DNA of 64,000 nt. It comes from Candidatus Poribacteria bacterium. Lineage in GTDB: Bacteria > Poribacteria > WGA-4E > WGA-3G. Made by a program: the position numbers and the translations under genes. Each line of letters starts with the position of its first letter. Position 1 is the first letter of the stretch. Below the pieces are notes generated by a model. It ran no database searches. It was given only the letters and a program-made list of their open reading frames with translations, and was not told the origin of the DNA. The DNA lies in NCBI GenBank assembly GCA_022821065.1, contig JAJEEK010000073.1, positions 1 to 64,000 of the forward strand, read 5' to 3'. Shown in pieces: positions 1-9,321 of the stretch.

Positions 1-318
1 CTCCATGTGCAACTTCCGAATCATATCCAGAGATAAACCGCGTTGTCGGTTTAACACCTCTGATACATACAGATGCGAACCGAGATACGGTTCAAGATCC
101 TGTTCGGATAATCCTTGATTTTCCATATAGTGAAGGATTGCCTCAATAGGATCTGGGGGTAGAATGGGATAGTACTTCTCTTCATAAGCCTCTACCAGTG
201 TAACAAGCACATCAAGTTTATCCCCTTCTGGTGAACCGTAACTTGCCCCCCAAAGCTGTTCTATTTCTTTCATTGCAGCTTCGTAATCTGCTTCAGTTTT
301 GATGGGTTTAATTTCCAT
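1..318 (-). CDS. higA: HigA-type antitoxin, partial (window edge)
   Basis: This reading frame starts at an ATG at 318 and runs off the window at position 1, giving 106 codons without a stop. It begins MEIKPIKTEADYEAA and continues with an acidic N-terminal half followed by a helix-turn-helix-like stretch (LSEQDLEPYLGS ... VSEVLNRQRGLS), the layout of COG5499/HigA antitoxins. Known members neutralise a HigB mRNA interferase and repress their own operon. It starts 10 bp after the toxin stop, so the two are cotranscribed in the toxin-first order typical of higBA. The C-terminus is not in the window, so full length cannot be judged. Confidence 0.8.
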   Translation of the reverse strand, partial: MEIKPIKTEADYEAAMKEIEQLWGASYGSPEGDKLDVLVTLVEAYEEKYYPILPPDPIEAILHYMENQGLSEQDLEPYLGSHLYVSEVLNRQRGLSLDMIRKLHME

Positions 319-328
319 AGTTATCACC

Positions 329-622
329 TTAGATTGTGGCAACATTAATTTTATTATAGGTTTGGTGTGTTCCAACGAATCGGATGTAAACGATACCGTA
401 CTGATAATCAATTGCTGTTACCAAACGGTAGGAATTTCCCTTAACGTTAAATACCACCCGATTGTTTCCAATAATACTGGCATTTCGATACGTTGCCTTA
501 ACATCAGACGGTGTTTTCCAATCGGCGCGTTTCACATTGGCATACCATGCTCGAAGAGGTTGCTCAGTCTCAGGGTGTTTCACCCAAAAATCCCTCAATG
601 CTCTACGTGATATGATCCTCAT
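329..622 (-). CDS. higB: HigB-type toxin (mRNA interferase)
   Basis: The 97-residue product MRIISRRALRDFW... has the compact basic RelE/HigB shape: an N-terminal helix with HPETEQPLRAWY, a central DVKATYRNASII strand region, the VVFNVKGNSYRLVTAI core and a C-terminal VYIRFVGTHQTYNKI. The family cleaves ribosome-associated mRNA. Residues of the conserved basic core (R, K in NVKGNSYRLV; H and Y in FVGTHQTY) are present, so the toxin looks intact. The antitoxin gene follows 10 bp downstream on the same strand. Together they form a type II toxin-antitoxin module, probably self-regulated by the HigA-like DNA-binding partner. Confidence 0.85.
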   Translation of the reverse strand: MRIISRRALRDFWVKHPETEQPLRAWYANVKRADWKTPSDVKATYRNASIIGNNRVVFNVKGNSYRLVTAIDYQYGIVYIRFVGTHQTYNKINVATI

Positions 623-664
623 GATGTGTATTGTACCATAATCCCCAATTTCTACTTTATTTAA

Positions 665-2473
665 TCACTCGGTTTCCGTAATTTCATAAACCCGGTAGCG
701 TCGTGTTTTTCCGTTTCCGATGTCCACTTCGCCTTCAAGGAACAGCGGATAATTATAAACTGTGTCCTTTATAGAAAAGAGATAAGGAATCGCCCCTGCT
801 TCACGTGCGATCTCGGCCTGGCTTACGAAATCGCGTGGTGCTGGTCTATGTACATTGTTAATCTGGTACGTTGACCGATCGGCGTAGTACATCAGATCAA
901 AGTGCGCGCCGACGCGTTCGTCGTCAAGAAAAAAACAGGCGTTCTCTGGCATCTCACGTTGGAGCCGGGGCCCGCTCTGTTCGTACAATGGGACTCTGAC
1001 GTTCCGTTCTGTGACGCTGTACGCGGCGTGTACGTAACCCCGGACATAGAACAAGGCGAGCAGCAGTGCCACTGTACGGAACCCAATCCGTATCCATCTT
1101 TGCACAGTGTGCTGACGTACTAACGTATATACGCCTGCGAAAACGGCAAGCAGAACACCGAACCCTATGAGTTGCTCCACGATCCAAAAATTCGTCTCAA
1201 TGAACGGTGCGAATTTCTTTAGTCCATCAAATTGGTCTCGACCTCTGACGAGTGATCGTCCACCAGAGATAATCGTAATTGCGAGCATCCCTGCACACCA
1301 AATTGCGGCATAAATCCAGTTTCGGCGTTGCCATGCGCGGCTAATAATTGCTGCGAAACAGATAAGTAGTGGCGGCACGGCGATCATCGTCGCTGATGGC
1401 GTTTTCGTGTGTGCCAGTGTGTGCGGTACAATGACACCGATACCCCACACTAACACAAAAAGTTCGGCTAAGTTCCAGCGTCTGAACATAACGACTAACA
1501 GACACAACACCGCTGCGACGAGTGCAGCATAGAACACCGGATAGAACAGCGGCATATAGTCAAATAGCGGTCGGTCCCAACTCGCGCCCCAACTCTCAAC
1601 ATCCGTGTTAAGATGGTCAATGACGCGTTTATGTTCCCATAAAAATTCCTTGCGATAGTAGATCAAGCAATAAATAGTCCACGGTGCGACGGTCGCAATT
1701 GCCGATAAGAGTTGTAAACCGATGTCGCTGAGTCGGATCTTTTCGTCTATCGTTTCGTTTTGTGCACTATCATCCGATGCGCGTCGTTTGTAATAGATCT
1801 GTTTCCCTCGCGCGACCCCCCAAACAACAAGCGCGATGCCGCAAGTGATGCAAGCGAGGTAGCTTTTCGAGAGATAGGCGATCCCCATCGCTACACCGGA
1901 TAAGATGTAGTTCCGCCGTTTTCCGGTCCGAACAGCACGAAGTAAGAACCAACACGAGACCTGCACCCAGAGTAGCAACGCAATATCAATATGGTCCGAA
2001 TAACGGTAACCGTGAACAGACGCGAACAGGAACGGGTTGAATCCGTGAAGAAACGCGGCGATAAGTCCTGCCCGTTTGTCAAAAAGATCCGCTGCGATCC
2101 GATACGTCAGCCACGCCGTCACAACAAGGCTGATTGCGGATGGTAACCGAAGTGCGAAGGTGTTGATACCGAAAATTAGGTGCGAAACCCAGATCGTCCA
2201 CATCGCGACAGGCGGTTTATGTAGCCAGATATGGTTCTCACCCCAGCCTTTGTAGTCGTAAGGGAGCCACGGTTGATCGTAGAGCGTGAATTTGAGCGGG
2301 TGTTTCGTCAAATTCCGTGCCACGATGGCGTGGAACCCTTCGTCCCAAAAGTGGAGTCCACTGTGTCCGACATTTCGCAATACCAAAGCACCAGAGGCAA
2401 TCAGGATACAAATTAGTATAATTTTTATGATGATGGGTTCGCTTTTTTTAAAGCGATTTTCCTCAAAAATCAT
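665..2473 (-). CDS. GT39-family membrane glycosyltransferase (ArnT/PMT-like)
   Basis: A 602-residue multi-pass membrane protein. After a first transmembrane helix (about residues 13-33) comes the loop HFWDEGFHA with the acidic pair D44-E45, the catalytic signature of GT-C fold transferases that use polyprenyl-phosphate sugars. A second loop, HIWLHKPPVAMW, matches the PMT_2 (PF13231) family. About ten further hydrophobic segments follow, then a soluble C-terminal domain. Such enzymes transfer sugars to lipid or protein acceptors on the outer face of the inner membrane. The acceptor cannot be told from sequence, and neighbours give no polysaccharide operon context. Length and motifs look complete. 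Confidence 0.8.
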   Translation of the reverse strand: MIFEENRFKKSEPIIIKIILICILIASGALVLRNVGHSGLHFWDEGFHAIVARNLTKHPLKFTLYDQPWLPYDYKGWGENHIWLHKPPVAMWTIWVSHLIFGINTFALRLPSAISLVVTAWLTYRIAADLFDKRAGLIAAFLHGFNPFLFASVHGYRYSDHIDIALLLWVQVSCWFLLRAVRTGKRRNYILSGVAMGIAYLSKSYLACITCGIALVVWGVARGKQIYYKRRASDDSAQNETIDEKIRLSDIGLQLLSAIATVAPWTIYCLIYYRKEFLWEHKRVIDHLNTDVESWGASWDRPLFDYMPLFYPVFYAALVAAVLCLLVVMFRRWNLAELFVLVWGIGVIVPHTLAHTKTPSATMIAVPPLLICFAAIISRAWQRRNWIYAAIWCAGMLAITIISGGRSLVRGRDQFDGLKKFAPFIETNFWIVEQLIGFGVLLAVFAGVYTLVRQHTVQRWIRIGFRTVALLLALFYVRGYVHAAYSVTERNVRVPLYEQSGPRLQREMPENACFFLDDERVGAHFDLMYYADRSTYQINNVHRPAPRDFVSQAEIAREAGAIPYLFSIKDTVYNYPLFLEGEVDIGNGKTRRYRVYEITETE

Positions 2474-2572
2474 TTGGCTCTGTTGTTAAAATGAGCGTGA
2501 ATTGATGTATTTTCACTGTCTTGTCGTAGTTTCGCTTTTTCCTCTGAATTTCACGGATTACAGGATATATCA

Positions 2573-2767
2573 TTACTTCAGCAGGCATTCCTTAAAATTC
2601 TTCAAACTCGGTTGAGGTGACTCGAAGGACAACTCCAATGCTTCTATCAAATTGTCCAAAGCCGCTTCTTCGCTTTCACCTTGACTTGCAATATCAACCT
2701 CTAAACATTGAGCGATAAACCAGTCGTCTTCTTGCCAGATACTTGCCGTAAAAGTTTGATTCTTCAC
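2573..2767 (-). CDS. HicB-like antitoxin-fold protein, solitary
   Basis: A small protein of 64 residues if the GTG at 2767 is used. That start has an AGGA 9 nt upstream, and the segment before it (back to 2818) does not look like HicB. The sequence FTASIWQEDDWFIAQCLEVDIASQGESEEAALDNLIEALEL is the classic partial RNase H fold of HicB antitoxins (PF15919-type). No HicA-like toxin (double-stranded RNA-binding fold with a conserved His) is seen upstream or downstream, so it is either an orphan antitoxin or a single-domain HicB_like protein with another role. The C-terminus is short and lacks an obvious DNA-binding domain. Confidence 0.7.
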   Translation of the reverse strand: MKNQTFTASIWQEDDWFIAQCLEVDIASQGESEEAALDNLIEALELSFESPQPSLKNFKECLLK

Positions 2768-2861
2768 TTTTGATTTTCCTTTCTCCAAATTTCCGATAAC
2801 AGTACATGCCCCTTGCATACATGACTGGGTGTTTCTGAAATCTCAATTTCACCATCTCGAT

Positions 2862-3683
2862 CTACGCCTCAGATTCGTTAATCTTATTGTAGATGTCGGT
2901 GCCCATAGTGACTAATTTCTTGCGCATTTCAGGCCAAGCCTCCTGATCTTTCCTACCTTTGTCAAGAACAGGAAATATCAACGTAGCGTACGTCGCCGTG
3001 TCTCTATCTTTGTATTCGTAATTTGATTCTCGAAATAATTCCTTAACTTTGTCTCGACGTTCCAATCTGTTTTTCCCTCGAATCCATAACCGAATATAGC
3101 ATTGATGGTTGGTAAGATGGAGGCATACCTCTACACCACGGGTAGTCTCTGAGATATAGCCATCGTTCCGGATAAGGACAGGTTTGCCGCCAAATAGCCC
3201 GTCCCCCTCACGAATTGGGGTCCAGAATTTGCTATACCCACCTTCAGCTCTCTTCTCGGTTTGAATATCTATTGCAGGTCTTACGACATGATGAAAGGAT
3301 AGTTCCTTGTGTGCATTTGTTTGTACTTGAATGAGGTACCAACTTATTGCACTATCTTCATTACGGAGATTGCAAGTAACAATCATCAATTCCTCAAATT
3401 CTTCGGCTACCAACACAGCTACTGTAGCTTTCTTTAGACGCGCGTAAGCTTCAAGTCTGCCCCAGTGGTCCCAATCTGCTTTACCAAACTGGTTTTCGAC
3501 GACAAGTGGACCATCCTCTCCGACAGCGACAATGTCTGCCCTGCGCGTGCCAACATTGGATTCTATCTCAGGATCCTCAAAACTTCCGACGCTGAGGGCA
3601 TCAAGATTATCCGCAAGATCAGCAGAGAAATCTTCTTCTCGTTTGTATATGTCTGATAATGGTATTCGTTGTTGAAGGTTCAT
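2862..3683 (-). CDS. DUF4268 / PD-(D/E)XK nuclease-fold protein
   Basis: The frame is open from 3770, but the first 29 codons overlap the end of the TonB receptor gene. The natural start is the ATG at 3683 (MNLQQRIPLSD), giving 273 residues. Residues 30-85 carry VGTRRADIVAVG ... PLVVENQFGKADWDHWGRL, a PD-(D/E)XK-like core (D, then E-x-Q in place of E-x-K) followed by a conserved helix. The C-terminal half (FWTPIREGDGLF ... YIRLWIRGKN ... FPVLDKGRKDQEAWPEM) fits the DUF4268 domain. Such proteins are common in defence islands and are thought to be DNA-acting, but no reaction is established. It lies downstream of the receptor on the same strand, with no obvious functional link. Confidence 0.7.
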   Translation of the reverse strand: MNLQQRIPLSDIYKREEDFSADLADNLDALSVGSFEDPEIESNVGTRRADIVAVGEDGPLVVENQFGKADWDHWGRLEAYARLKKATVAVLVAEEFEELMIVTCNLRNEDSAISWYLIQVQTNAHKELSFHHVVRPAIDIQTEKRAEGGYSKFWTPIREGDGLFGGKPVLIRNDGYISETTRGVEVCLHLTNHQCYIRLWIRGKNRLERRDKVKELFRESNYEYKDRDTATYATLIFPVLDKGRKDQEAWPEMRKKLVTMGTDIYNKINESEA

Positions 3684-3721
3684 TTGACTTTTCAGATTAT
3701 GGTATTCCAACCCTTTTTGAA

Positions 3722-6700
3722 CTAAAAATCCAAACTCACGCCCATCATAACCAACCGCGGCGAACTCCACGACAACGGATTTGAATGCTTCTGACTGGTC
3801 AATGGAATGCCGTATCGGTCATACGTCACTGCATCTAAAATATCGTCAAGGTTTCTTGTATTGAAAACGTTCCGAATGTCCACGAAGAGCGTGTAGATCA
3901 ACCCACCAATCCGACTCCGTTTGCTAATCAGCGCGTCAACGTTATAAGTCGCTGGATAACGTTTTGAGTTAATATCGGGCTTGATCGGTGCTCTCGGATT
4001 CGGTGTGTACGGCAAGCCGCTGCCGTAACTACCGATAAGATTGATAGCCGAATCAAACGGCAATTGTATGTCCAACGTCCCAGAAAAGATGTGGCGTTGA
4101 TCCCACGCTAAAGGATGGCTTTCCGTTACATCCGGCTGCTGTCGATAATAAGTCAAGTAGCCCAGATTTCGACTTGAACCTTTTCCCTTCGCGACAGAAT
4201 AGGTATAACTCAGCATCCCAGAGACCCGACTCCGTTCTGTGCGCCACTTACGAATTGTGAGCTCAAATCCCTGAACCCTGCCGTAGATACCGTGAGAGGT
4301 CCCATTGAACTCATCGTTAAGAAAATAACTGTAATCGTTAGTGATGTCAACGTGCACACTATTCACGAGCCGGTCAATATCTTTGGTAAACCCTGTTAGG
4401 TCAACCGTTAAATCGTCGGTAAATTGCTGGACGATCCCAACTTCGTAGCCGATAGTTCTCTCTGGATTTAAGTCGGGATTGCCTCTTCTTCGGATAGCAC
4501 CGCGCATATCGAAGCTGAGGTTTTCGTAGAGATCGTCCCCTCGTGGGATCTGGTAGTAATGTCCGTAGGTAAAGTGCAATTTCGCCCGGTCAGTGATCGG
4601 ATAGGAGATACCGAGCCGTGGCGAGATCATGTGTTTGGTAGAAGCCTGAACAGGGTTTTTGATAATCGGTAGACCGACTTTATAGGTACTTTTGTCGAGT
4701 TTGATTGTGCCGTCGTCGTTAAGTTCCAATGGGTCCAATGGGTCAGCGGGTGAGACACCGTCCGGATTATAGAGGTCATATCGTAATCCAGCGTTGACAA
4801 TCATGCCTTCATATTCCATCTTGTCTTGGACATACATACTCAAGGATTGCGGCTGGACATCATAAAACTCCATGTAGAGGTTGGAACTCCCATAATTTGT
4901 CGTGCCGAGATTATAGAGATCGTGTGCCAAGAATTCAACACCTGTCTGAATTAAGTGGTTAGGCGTAACTTGGCTGGCAAAATTTCCCCTCAATATTGAG
5001 GTCGTCGCCTCGCGAGTCGTCCAGGAATTGTCATCTCCGGCGATGAAGTAGGTTGTATCGTTGTACGCTTGTTGCGGCGGATTTCTGATTCTACCTTCTT
5101 CCTCGTTCTGCTCAGGTGTTTTTTCGGGGTCCCAAGCGTTTTCATCAAAGGTCTTATCCAAGGGGTCCCACACTTTATCGGGTTGATGGCTCGCAACAGC
5201 GCGGTGGAATTGACCAAGCGTCAGTGTGTAGAATGTTCCTGAGTTGATATTGTGTGAGAGTTGGACGGAGAGGCTACGTGCGTCTCTCGTGCTGACCGGA
5301 ATTGCACTGGGCCAGAATCGGAGGCTTCCGCCATAGGAATTAGACTCCCTCTGATCGAAAAGTCCACTTGCGGCGAGTTTGATACTCGGTGTCACTTCAA
5401 ACTTCATTTTCCCTTGAAAAGTGTATCCCAATCCATCGCTATTCGGCAGATAGCTCTCATCTTGCCGTAACTGACTGTCGAAAGAGAAGGTTAGACGGTT
5501 GCCCCATATCGGGCCACTAAGCGCGAATTCTCCGATATGGCTCGGAGACAGGTCATACTTTTTCGTGTCGTTGAACAACCCGCTGTACTGATTCAGATCC
5601 ACAATATAGCCGTCTAAGAGCGTAACCTGTTTCTTTTCATAGTCGATAACGGTGCCATCTGCATCCTTGTAAGGTTGGCGCGTCATTACCGTTTCATCTG
5701 TCTCGGGATCGACTTGCGGTTCACCGGTTTCCACGTCTATTACAGGCTGAAGTGGATTTTCTGTCCTATCAGCATATACACCGGGGACGATCTCAGTAAA
5801 CACGATCTGCTCATCGCCTTCTCGTTCTGCTAATTCTGCAACTGTGACATCCTGCCCACGATACGGTGTTTGGTAATCGTAGGGTTTGCCGAGGAAGATA
5901 CCTCTGAAGGGTTCAATCGCGACGGGTCGGAATCCGTTATCAGGATCCAGCCACGGACCGTATAACGGGTCGCCGTGGTGTGTTCCCCATTGTCCGACGC
6001 GGTATCTGAACCGCCCAGAAAATTTGTGTGAACCCGCTTTTGTGATGAGGTTAACGATACCGGACTGCGCATCGCCGTATTCGGCGTTAAATCCACCGGT
6101 GATAACTTCCATTTGCTCAAGCGATTTCGCACTGATATTCAACCCCAAATTTCCACCGATCGGATCACTGATAGGGATACCATCAATGAGGTATTTAACC
6201 TCCGTTGATCTGCCGCCGCGGACGTGAAGTGAACCGGTCGAATTGAGGACCGAAACGCCCGGTAGTGTCTGAAGAATACCGTTCACAGTGTCGCGAGGCA
6301 TCGCTTCAATATCTTCTGCTTCAACAATCCGCGTCGTCTGTGTTACATCTTTTTTAATCAGCGGTTTGACTGCTGTTACTGTTATCCCTTCAAGTACGAC
6401 AGCCTCGGAACGTTTCAAAGCGAAATTTAACGTTGTCGTGAGTCCAGCGAGTACTTTCGCGCCTTCCACGGTTTCGGTGCCGTAACTGTTCAGTTCAACT
6501 TTTACGTCATAGCCACCGGGTGGAATGTTCGTCATGACGTAATAACCGGCCTCGTTTGTTGTTGCGGTGCTGCTGGTTCCAACGATTGTTACCGTGACAT
6601 TTGCGAGCGGTTCGTTTGTCGTTTCACTGGTAATTATACCTGAAATTTTTCCGGTGATCGCAGCCGAGAGATCAAAATTACCTGTTATCGTTATTAACAC

Positions 6701-6784
6701 AGCGATAATCAGAACAGATACACTTTTGATGAGACCTTCGGATTTCCGAAATCGGTTGCTAAAAATCTTTAGAATATTATTCAT
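3722..6784 (-). CDS. TonB-dependent outer-membrane receptor with carboxypeptidase-regulatory N-domain
   Basis: About 1020 residues. The start at ATG 6784 is chosen because AAGGAG lies 8 nt upstream; the frame opens at a GTG at 6793. A signal/transmembrane segment is followed by a CarboxypepD_reg-like Ig domain (GKISGIITSETTNEPLANV, about residues 45-125) and a TonB plug (residues 135-250, with LPGVSV, VRGGRSTEVKYLIDG and GFNAEYGDAQSGIVNLITK). The remaining 770 residues are a beta-barrel ending in an aromatic residue (VSLDF), as outer-membrane barrels do. The layout is that of SusC/CirA-like receptors taking up large substrates. No SusD partner is nearby, so the ligand is unknown. The plug shows no TonB box that can be assigned by eye. 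Confidence 0.88.
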   Translation of the reverse strand: MNNILKIFSNRFRKSEGLIKSVSVLIIAVLITITGNFDLSAAITGKISGIITSETTNEPLANVTVTIVGTSSTATTNEAGYYVMTNIPPGGYDVKVELNSYGTETVEGAKVLAGLTTTLNFALKRSEAVVLEGITVTAVKPLIKKDVTQTTRIVEAEDIEAMPRDTVNGILQTLPGVSVLNSTGSLHVRGGRSTEVKYLIDGIPISDPIGGNLGLNISAKSLEQMEVITGGFNAEYGDAQSGIVNLITKAGSHKFSGRFRYRVGQWGTHHGDPLYGPWLDPDNGFRPVAIEPFRGIFLGKPYDYQTPYRGQDVTVAELAEREGDEQIVFTEIVPGVYADRTENPLQPVIDVETGEPQVDPETDETVMTRQPYKDADGTVIDYEKKQVTLLDGYIVDLNQYSGLFNDTKKYDLSPSHIGEFALSGPIWGNRLTFSFDSQLRQDESYLPNSDGLGYTFQGKMKFEVTPSIKLAASGLFDQRESNSYGGSLRFWPSAIPVSTRDARSLSVQLSHNINSGTFYTLTLGQFHRAVASHQPDKVWDPLDKTFDENAWDPEKTPEQNEEEGRIRNPPQQAYNDTTYFIAGDDNSWTTREATTSILRGNFASQVTPNHLIQTGVEFLAHDLYNLGTTNYGSSNLYMEFYDVQPQSLSMYVQDKMEYEGMIVNAGLRYDLYNPDGVSPADPLDPLELNDDGTIKLDKSTYKVGLPIIKNPVQASTKHMISPRLGISYPITDRAKLHFTYGHYYQIPRGDDLYENLSFDMRGAIRRRGNPDLNPERTIGYEVGIVQQFTDDLTVDLTGFTKDIDRLVNSVHVDITNDYSYFLNDEFNGTSHGIYGRVQGFELTIRKWRTERSRVSGMLSYTYSVAKGKGSSRNLGYLTYYRQQPDVTESHPLAWDQRHIFSGTLDIQLPFDSAINLIGSYGSGLPYTPNPRAPIKPDINSKRYPATYNVDALISKRSRIGGLIYTLFVDIRNVFNTRNLDDILDAVTYDRYGIPLTSQKHSNPLSWSSPRLVMMGVSLDF

Positions 6785-6870
6785 GTTCATCACTCCTTAC
6801 GACTTGCATTGGATGCCGTTGGCTTATACGCGTAGACCTCATCTGAGGCATTGCGATATTATAAGAGCAA

Positions 6871-7656
6871 TTATAATACATTTTCAATAAATTTGAGACT
6901 TTTTAAACGCCGTTCGGTATAATATTCGATGAAACTACCGAGAACGCGCTTAAGTTCCGTATGATTACTGGCGGATGCACGGATGCGGTTGAAACGTTCC
7001 CATTCGACTCTCCGAAGCATTTTCAACAACTCGCAGCTACCCGGTGTAATAGCGAAAGCCGCACCGTCTCGGTTTTTGCAATTGGCACAAAGCACACCCC
7101 CATAGCGGACACTAAACCCCATACCAAAATTGTGGGTTGCAGTGCCGTTTTCAGGAACGGGCGAGCTGCCCATAGGTGAACTACAATGCACGCACTGTGA
7201 GAGTTCGGGGCCGTAGCCAGCGCAGTCAAGAAATTTGATTTCAAATCCTCTCGCGAGCAGCGGAACGTCGTCAGAATTGACCAAAAATTGATAGGTGGTT
7301 CGGAGTAAGTCGAAAATTTCGGGGCTGGTGATACCTTCGGATGCGATGCTGTCTACGAGTTCTGCGAAATAGCATCCGTATGTGATACGCGTGAAGTCGG
7401 AACGCATTCCATCGAACCCATTAATTAGGTTGAAATCGGTAATGTTTTGCAATTCTCGATTTTCACGGTATTGAAAGATGAGAGTACCGTGGTTAAGGAG
7501 TTCTAAGCTCCCGCCGAGTCGACTTTTTGGACTTTTGACACCGTAGGCGACCGCTTTGATTTTCCCGAAGTCAGGCGTGTAGAAGGTAATGATTTTATGG
7601 AATTCTTTAAGGGGAAAGGTGCGAATGACAATCGCTTCGGTTTTTTGGGCTGCCAT
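6871..7656 (-). CDS. recO: DNA repair protein RecO
   Basis: A 261-residue protein with the RecO order: an N-terminal OB fold (MAAQKTEAIVIRTFPLKEF ... FGKIKAVAYGVKSPKSRLGG), a helical middle (FTRITYGCYFAELVDS) and a treble-clef zinc-binding part with CVHC and CANC pairs, followed by GSCELLKMLRR. RecO loads RecA on SSB-coated DNA with RecR in gap repair. Length is normal for the family (230-260). It lies 38 bp downstream of tRNA-Pro on the same strand and may share its promoter. An unusual spacer of Pro/Gly/Thr-rich residues lies between the two zinc pairs. Confidence 0.9.
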   Translation of the reverse strand: MAAQKTEAIVIRTFPLKEFHKIITFYTPDFGKIKAVAYGVKSPKSRLGGSLELLNHGTLIFQYRENRELQNITDFNLINGFDGMRSDFTRITYGCYFAELVDSIASEGITSPEIFDLLRTTYQFLVNSDDVPLLARGFEIKFLDCAGYGPELSQCVHCSSPMGSSPVPENGTATHNFGMGFSVRYGGVLCANCKNRDGAAFAITPGSCELLKMLRRVEWERFNRIRASASNHTELKRVLGSFIEYYTERRLKSLKFIENVL

Positions 7657-7693
7657 GGTGTTGGGTATGCGTGTTGTTCATTGCGGGGGAAAA

Positions 7694-7768
<75 letters not shown>

Positions 7769-7783
7769 TTCTTATGTATAGTA

Positions 7784-7813
7784 ATTATACCTTATTCGGA
7801 TGGGATTTGTCAA
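7784..7813 (-). promoter_or_regulatory. sigma-70 promoter for tRNA-Pro (and possibly recO)
   Basis: On the minus strand TTGACA (7813-7808) and TATAAT (7789-7784) are separated by 18 bp. Both hexamers match the consensus exactly. The -10 element lies 15 bp before the tRNA 5' end, so the transcript would start a few bases upstream of the mature tRNA. Confidence 0.75.
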
Positions 7814-7871
7814 ATTAATATCAATTTTCGCAACACTTGGATAGAATTGTTGGGCGTAATGCGAGGATTTT

Positions 7872-7991
7872 AGGAGTTACGCACGCTGCTCTTTTGTAGC
7901 ATAAACTTCATAGTTTGTGACATAAGAACGCTGTGTTTTCGGAGAAATCTCAGCTAACAGAACGGTTTATAGTCAAAATTGCGTAAGTCCT
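7872..7991. mobile_element. 120-bp MITE-like element, family 1, copy 1
   Basis: Terminal inverted repeats AGGAGTTACGCA and TGCGTAAGTCCT bound 120 bp with no ORF. The interior (CTGCTCTTTTGTAGCA, AGTTTGTGACATAAGAACG, CTAACAGAACGG) is shared with the copies at 17401, 22748, 36105, 46065 and 62185. One terminal base differs from the consensus AGGACTTACGCA. The element lies directly against the 3' end of the CNNM gene. Confidence 0.75.
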
Positions 7992-7995
7992 GGAT

Positions 7996-9267
7996 TTAAA
8001 GGATATCATTGTTATCATCCGTTTCGGGCGTTTCGAGATGGATCCGCTGGACCCGTCGTTCGTCTGCCTCAAATATAGTGAAACGGATACCGCGATAGGT
8101 GAATTGGGTTCCCTGTTGAGGCACTTGACCGAGATGATCTACAACGAACCCACCGATTGTATCAATATTTTCCGCCTCAAGTTCGGTGCCAAGTTTCTCG
8201 TTCAATTCAATAAGATTTAGCCGCGCATCGACCGAGTAGGTATTCGGTGCGATCTCGATGTAGTCCTCCTGTTCATCCATCTCGTCCTCGTCGTGGATTT
8301 CACCTACAATTTCTTCAATGATGTTTTCGAGAGTTACCATGCCAGCGGTGCCGCCGTATTCGTCTACAACGATTGCGATATGCTGTTTGTGTTCGCGAAG
8401 TTCGCGGAAGAGTTCCGAAATCTTCTTACTTTCAGGTGTAAAGAAGGGACTGCGATCAAGGATAAGCTCTCTGAGGTTGACGGGGTCGCCTTTCGCCCAG
8501 CAGTCCAACATATCTTTAACGTGCAGAATTCCGACGATGCGATCAATCGTTTCTTCATATATAGGAATGCGCGTGTGTCTGGAGGTGATGGCGGTCTGTA
8601 AAACTTCGTCTTCAGGGGTTAGCACCTCAAGACATACCATATCGGTTCGAGCGACCATGATCTCTCGGGTGACTTTGTCCGGTAAATCTAAGATTCGGGA
8701 GATCATTTCCCGTTCTTCTGGCTCTAAGATTTCTTGGCTATCACCGACACTGTCGAGTGTTTCTAAAACGTCAGGGGATACGAGGGTATCTTGTGCTGAG
8801 GTTGCTGTGCCGCCGAAGATTCGGACGATGAGATTTGCGAGGAAATTCAGCGGTATCAAAACGAGAAAACCGCACCAATAGATAGCCCGGAGTGCGCTGA
8901 GTGCACGGATAGTTGCTGCACCGGTGCTGCCTCGTACGTAATTTTTGGGAAACAGTTCGGTAAAGATAACAAAACAGGCGACTGCGAGGGCTGCATTTGC
9001 AACTGGGTATTTCCAGATTGTCATAAACAGCATAACACCAACCACTATTAGGATGGTTTTTGCCGTGATAATCGTCAACGAATAGCGTCGTGGATGTCGC
9101 AGCAGCGAAGTCAGCACTTCATACCGCTTGCCGCCTTCCTCAGCAAATTGGAGGATGTCGTCTCGCGTTAACCGAGCGAGCAATGCTTCGGCAGTTGAGA
9201 ACAAAGCGTTGACAATTAAGAGTATACCTAAGCTAACGAGTCTGATGGCTATGTTTAGGTCGTCCAA
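7996..9267 (-). CDS. CNNM/CorC-HlyC family transporter (DUF21-CBS-CorC)
   Basis: A 423-residue protein. The N-terminal DUF21 membrane domain (residues 5-165, about four helices, including FSTAEALLARL and FTELFPKNYVR) is followed by a tandem CBS pair (about 195-325, with MVARTDMVCLE, RIPIYEETIDRIVGILHVKDML and HIAIVVDEYGGTAGMVTLENIIEEIVGEI) and a C-terminal CorC_HlyC domain (about 340-415). Family members are implicated in Mg2+ efflux or homeostasis. The start appears to be TTG, with a GGGGG tract 11-12 nt upstream. It is the third gene of the phoH-ybeY operon, the position occupied by ybeX/corC in E. coli, although this one keeps the membrane domain. Confidence 0.88.
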   Translation of the reverse strand: MDDLNIAIRLVSLGILLIVNALFSTAEALLARLTRDDILQFAEEGGKRYEVLTSLLRHPRRYSLTIITAKTILIVVGVMLFMTIWKYPVANAALAVACFVIFTELFPKNYVRGSTGAATIRALSALRAIYWCGFLVLIPLNFLANLIVRIFGGTATSAQDTLVSPDVLETLDSVGDSQEILEPEEREMISRILDLPDKVTREIMVARTDMVCLEVLTPEDEVLQTAITSRHTRIPIYEETIDRIVGILHVKDMLDCWAKGDPVNLRELILDRSPFFTPESKKISELFRELREHKQHIAIVVDEYGGTAGMVTLENIIEEIVGEIHDEDEMDEQEDYIEIAPNTYSVDARLNLIELNEKLGTELEAENIDTIGGFVVDHLGQVPQQGTQFTYRGIRFTIFEADERRVQRIHLETPETDDNNDIL

Positions 9268-9321
9268 ATGTAAAATTACACCCCCTATAGACTGGTGCTC
9301 GAACGTTTGCGAACAATCGTG

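Noticed and set aside
2308..2323. TGGCACGGAATTTGAC on the minus strand, resembling a sigma-54 promoter
   Set aside because: The -12 GC is replaced by GA, and the site is inside the glycosyltransferase coding region with no gene start behind it.
3684..3770. N-terminal extension of the DUF4268 protein
   Set aside because: It overlaps the 3' end of the TonB receptor gene and has no Shine-Dalgarno; the ATG at 3683 gives the family's usual N-terminus.
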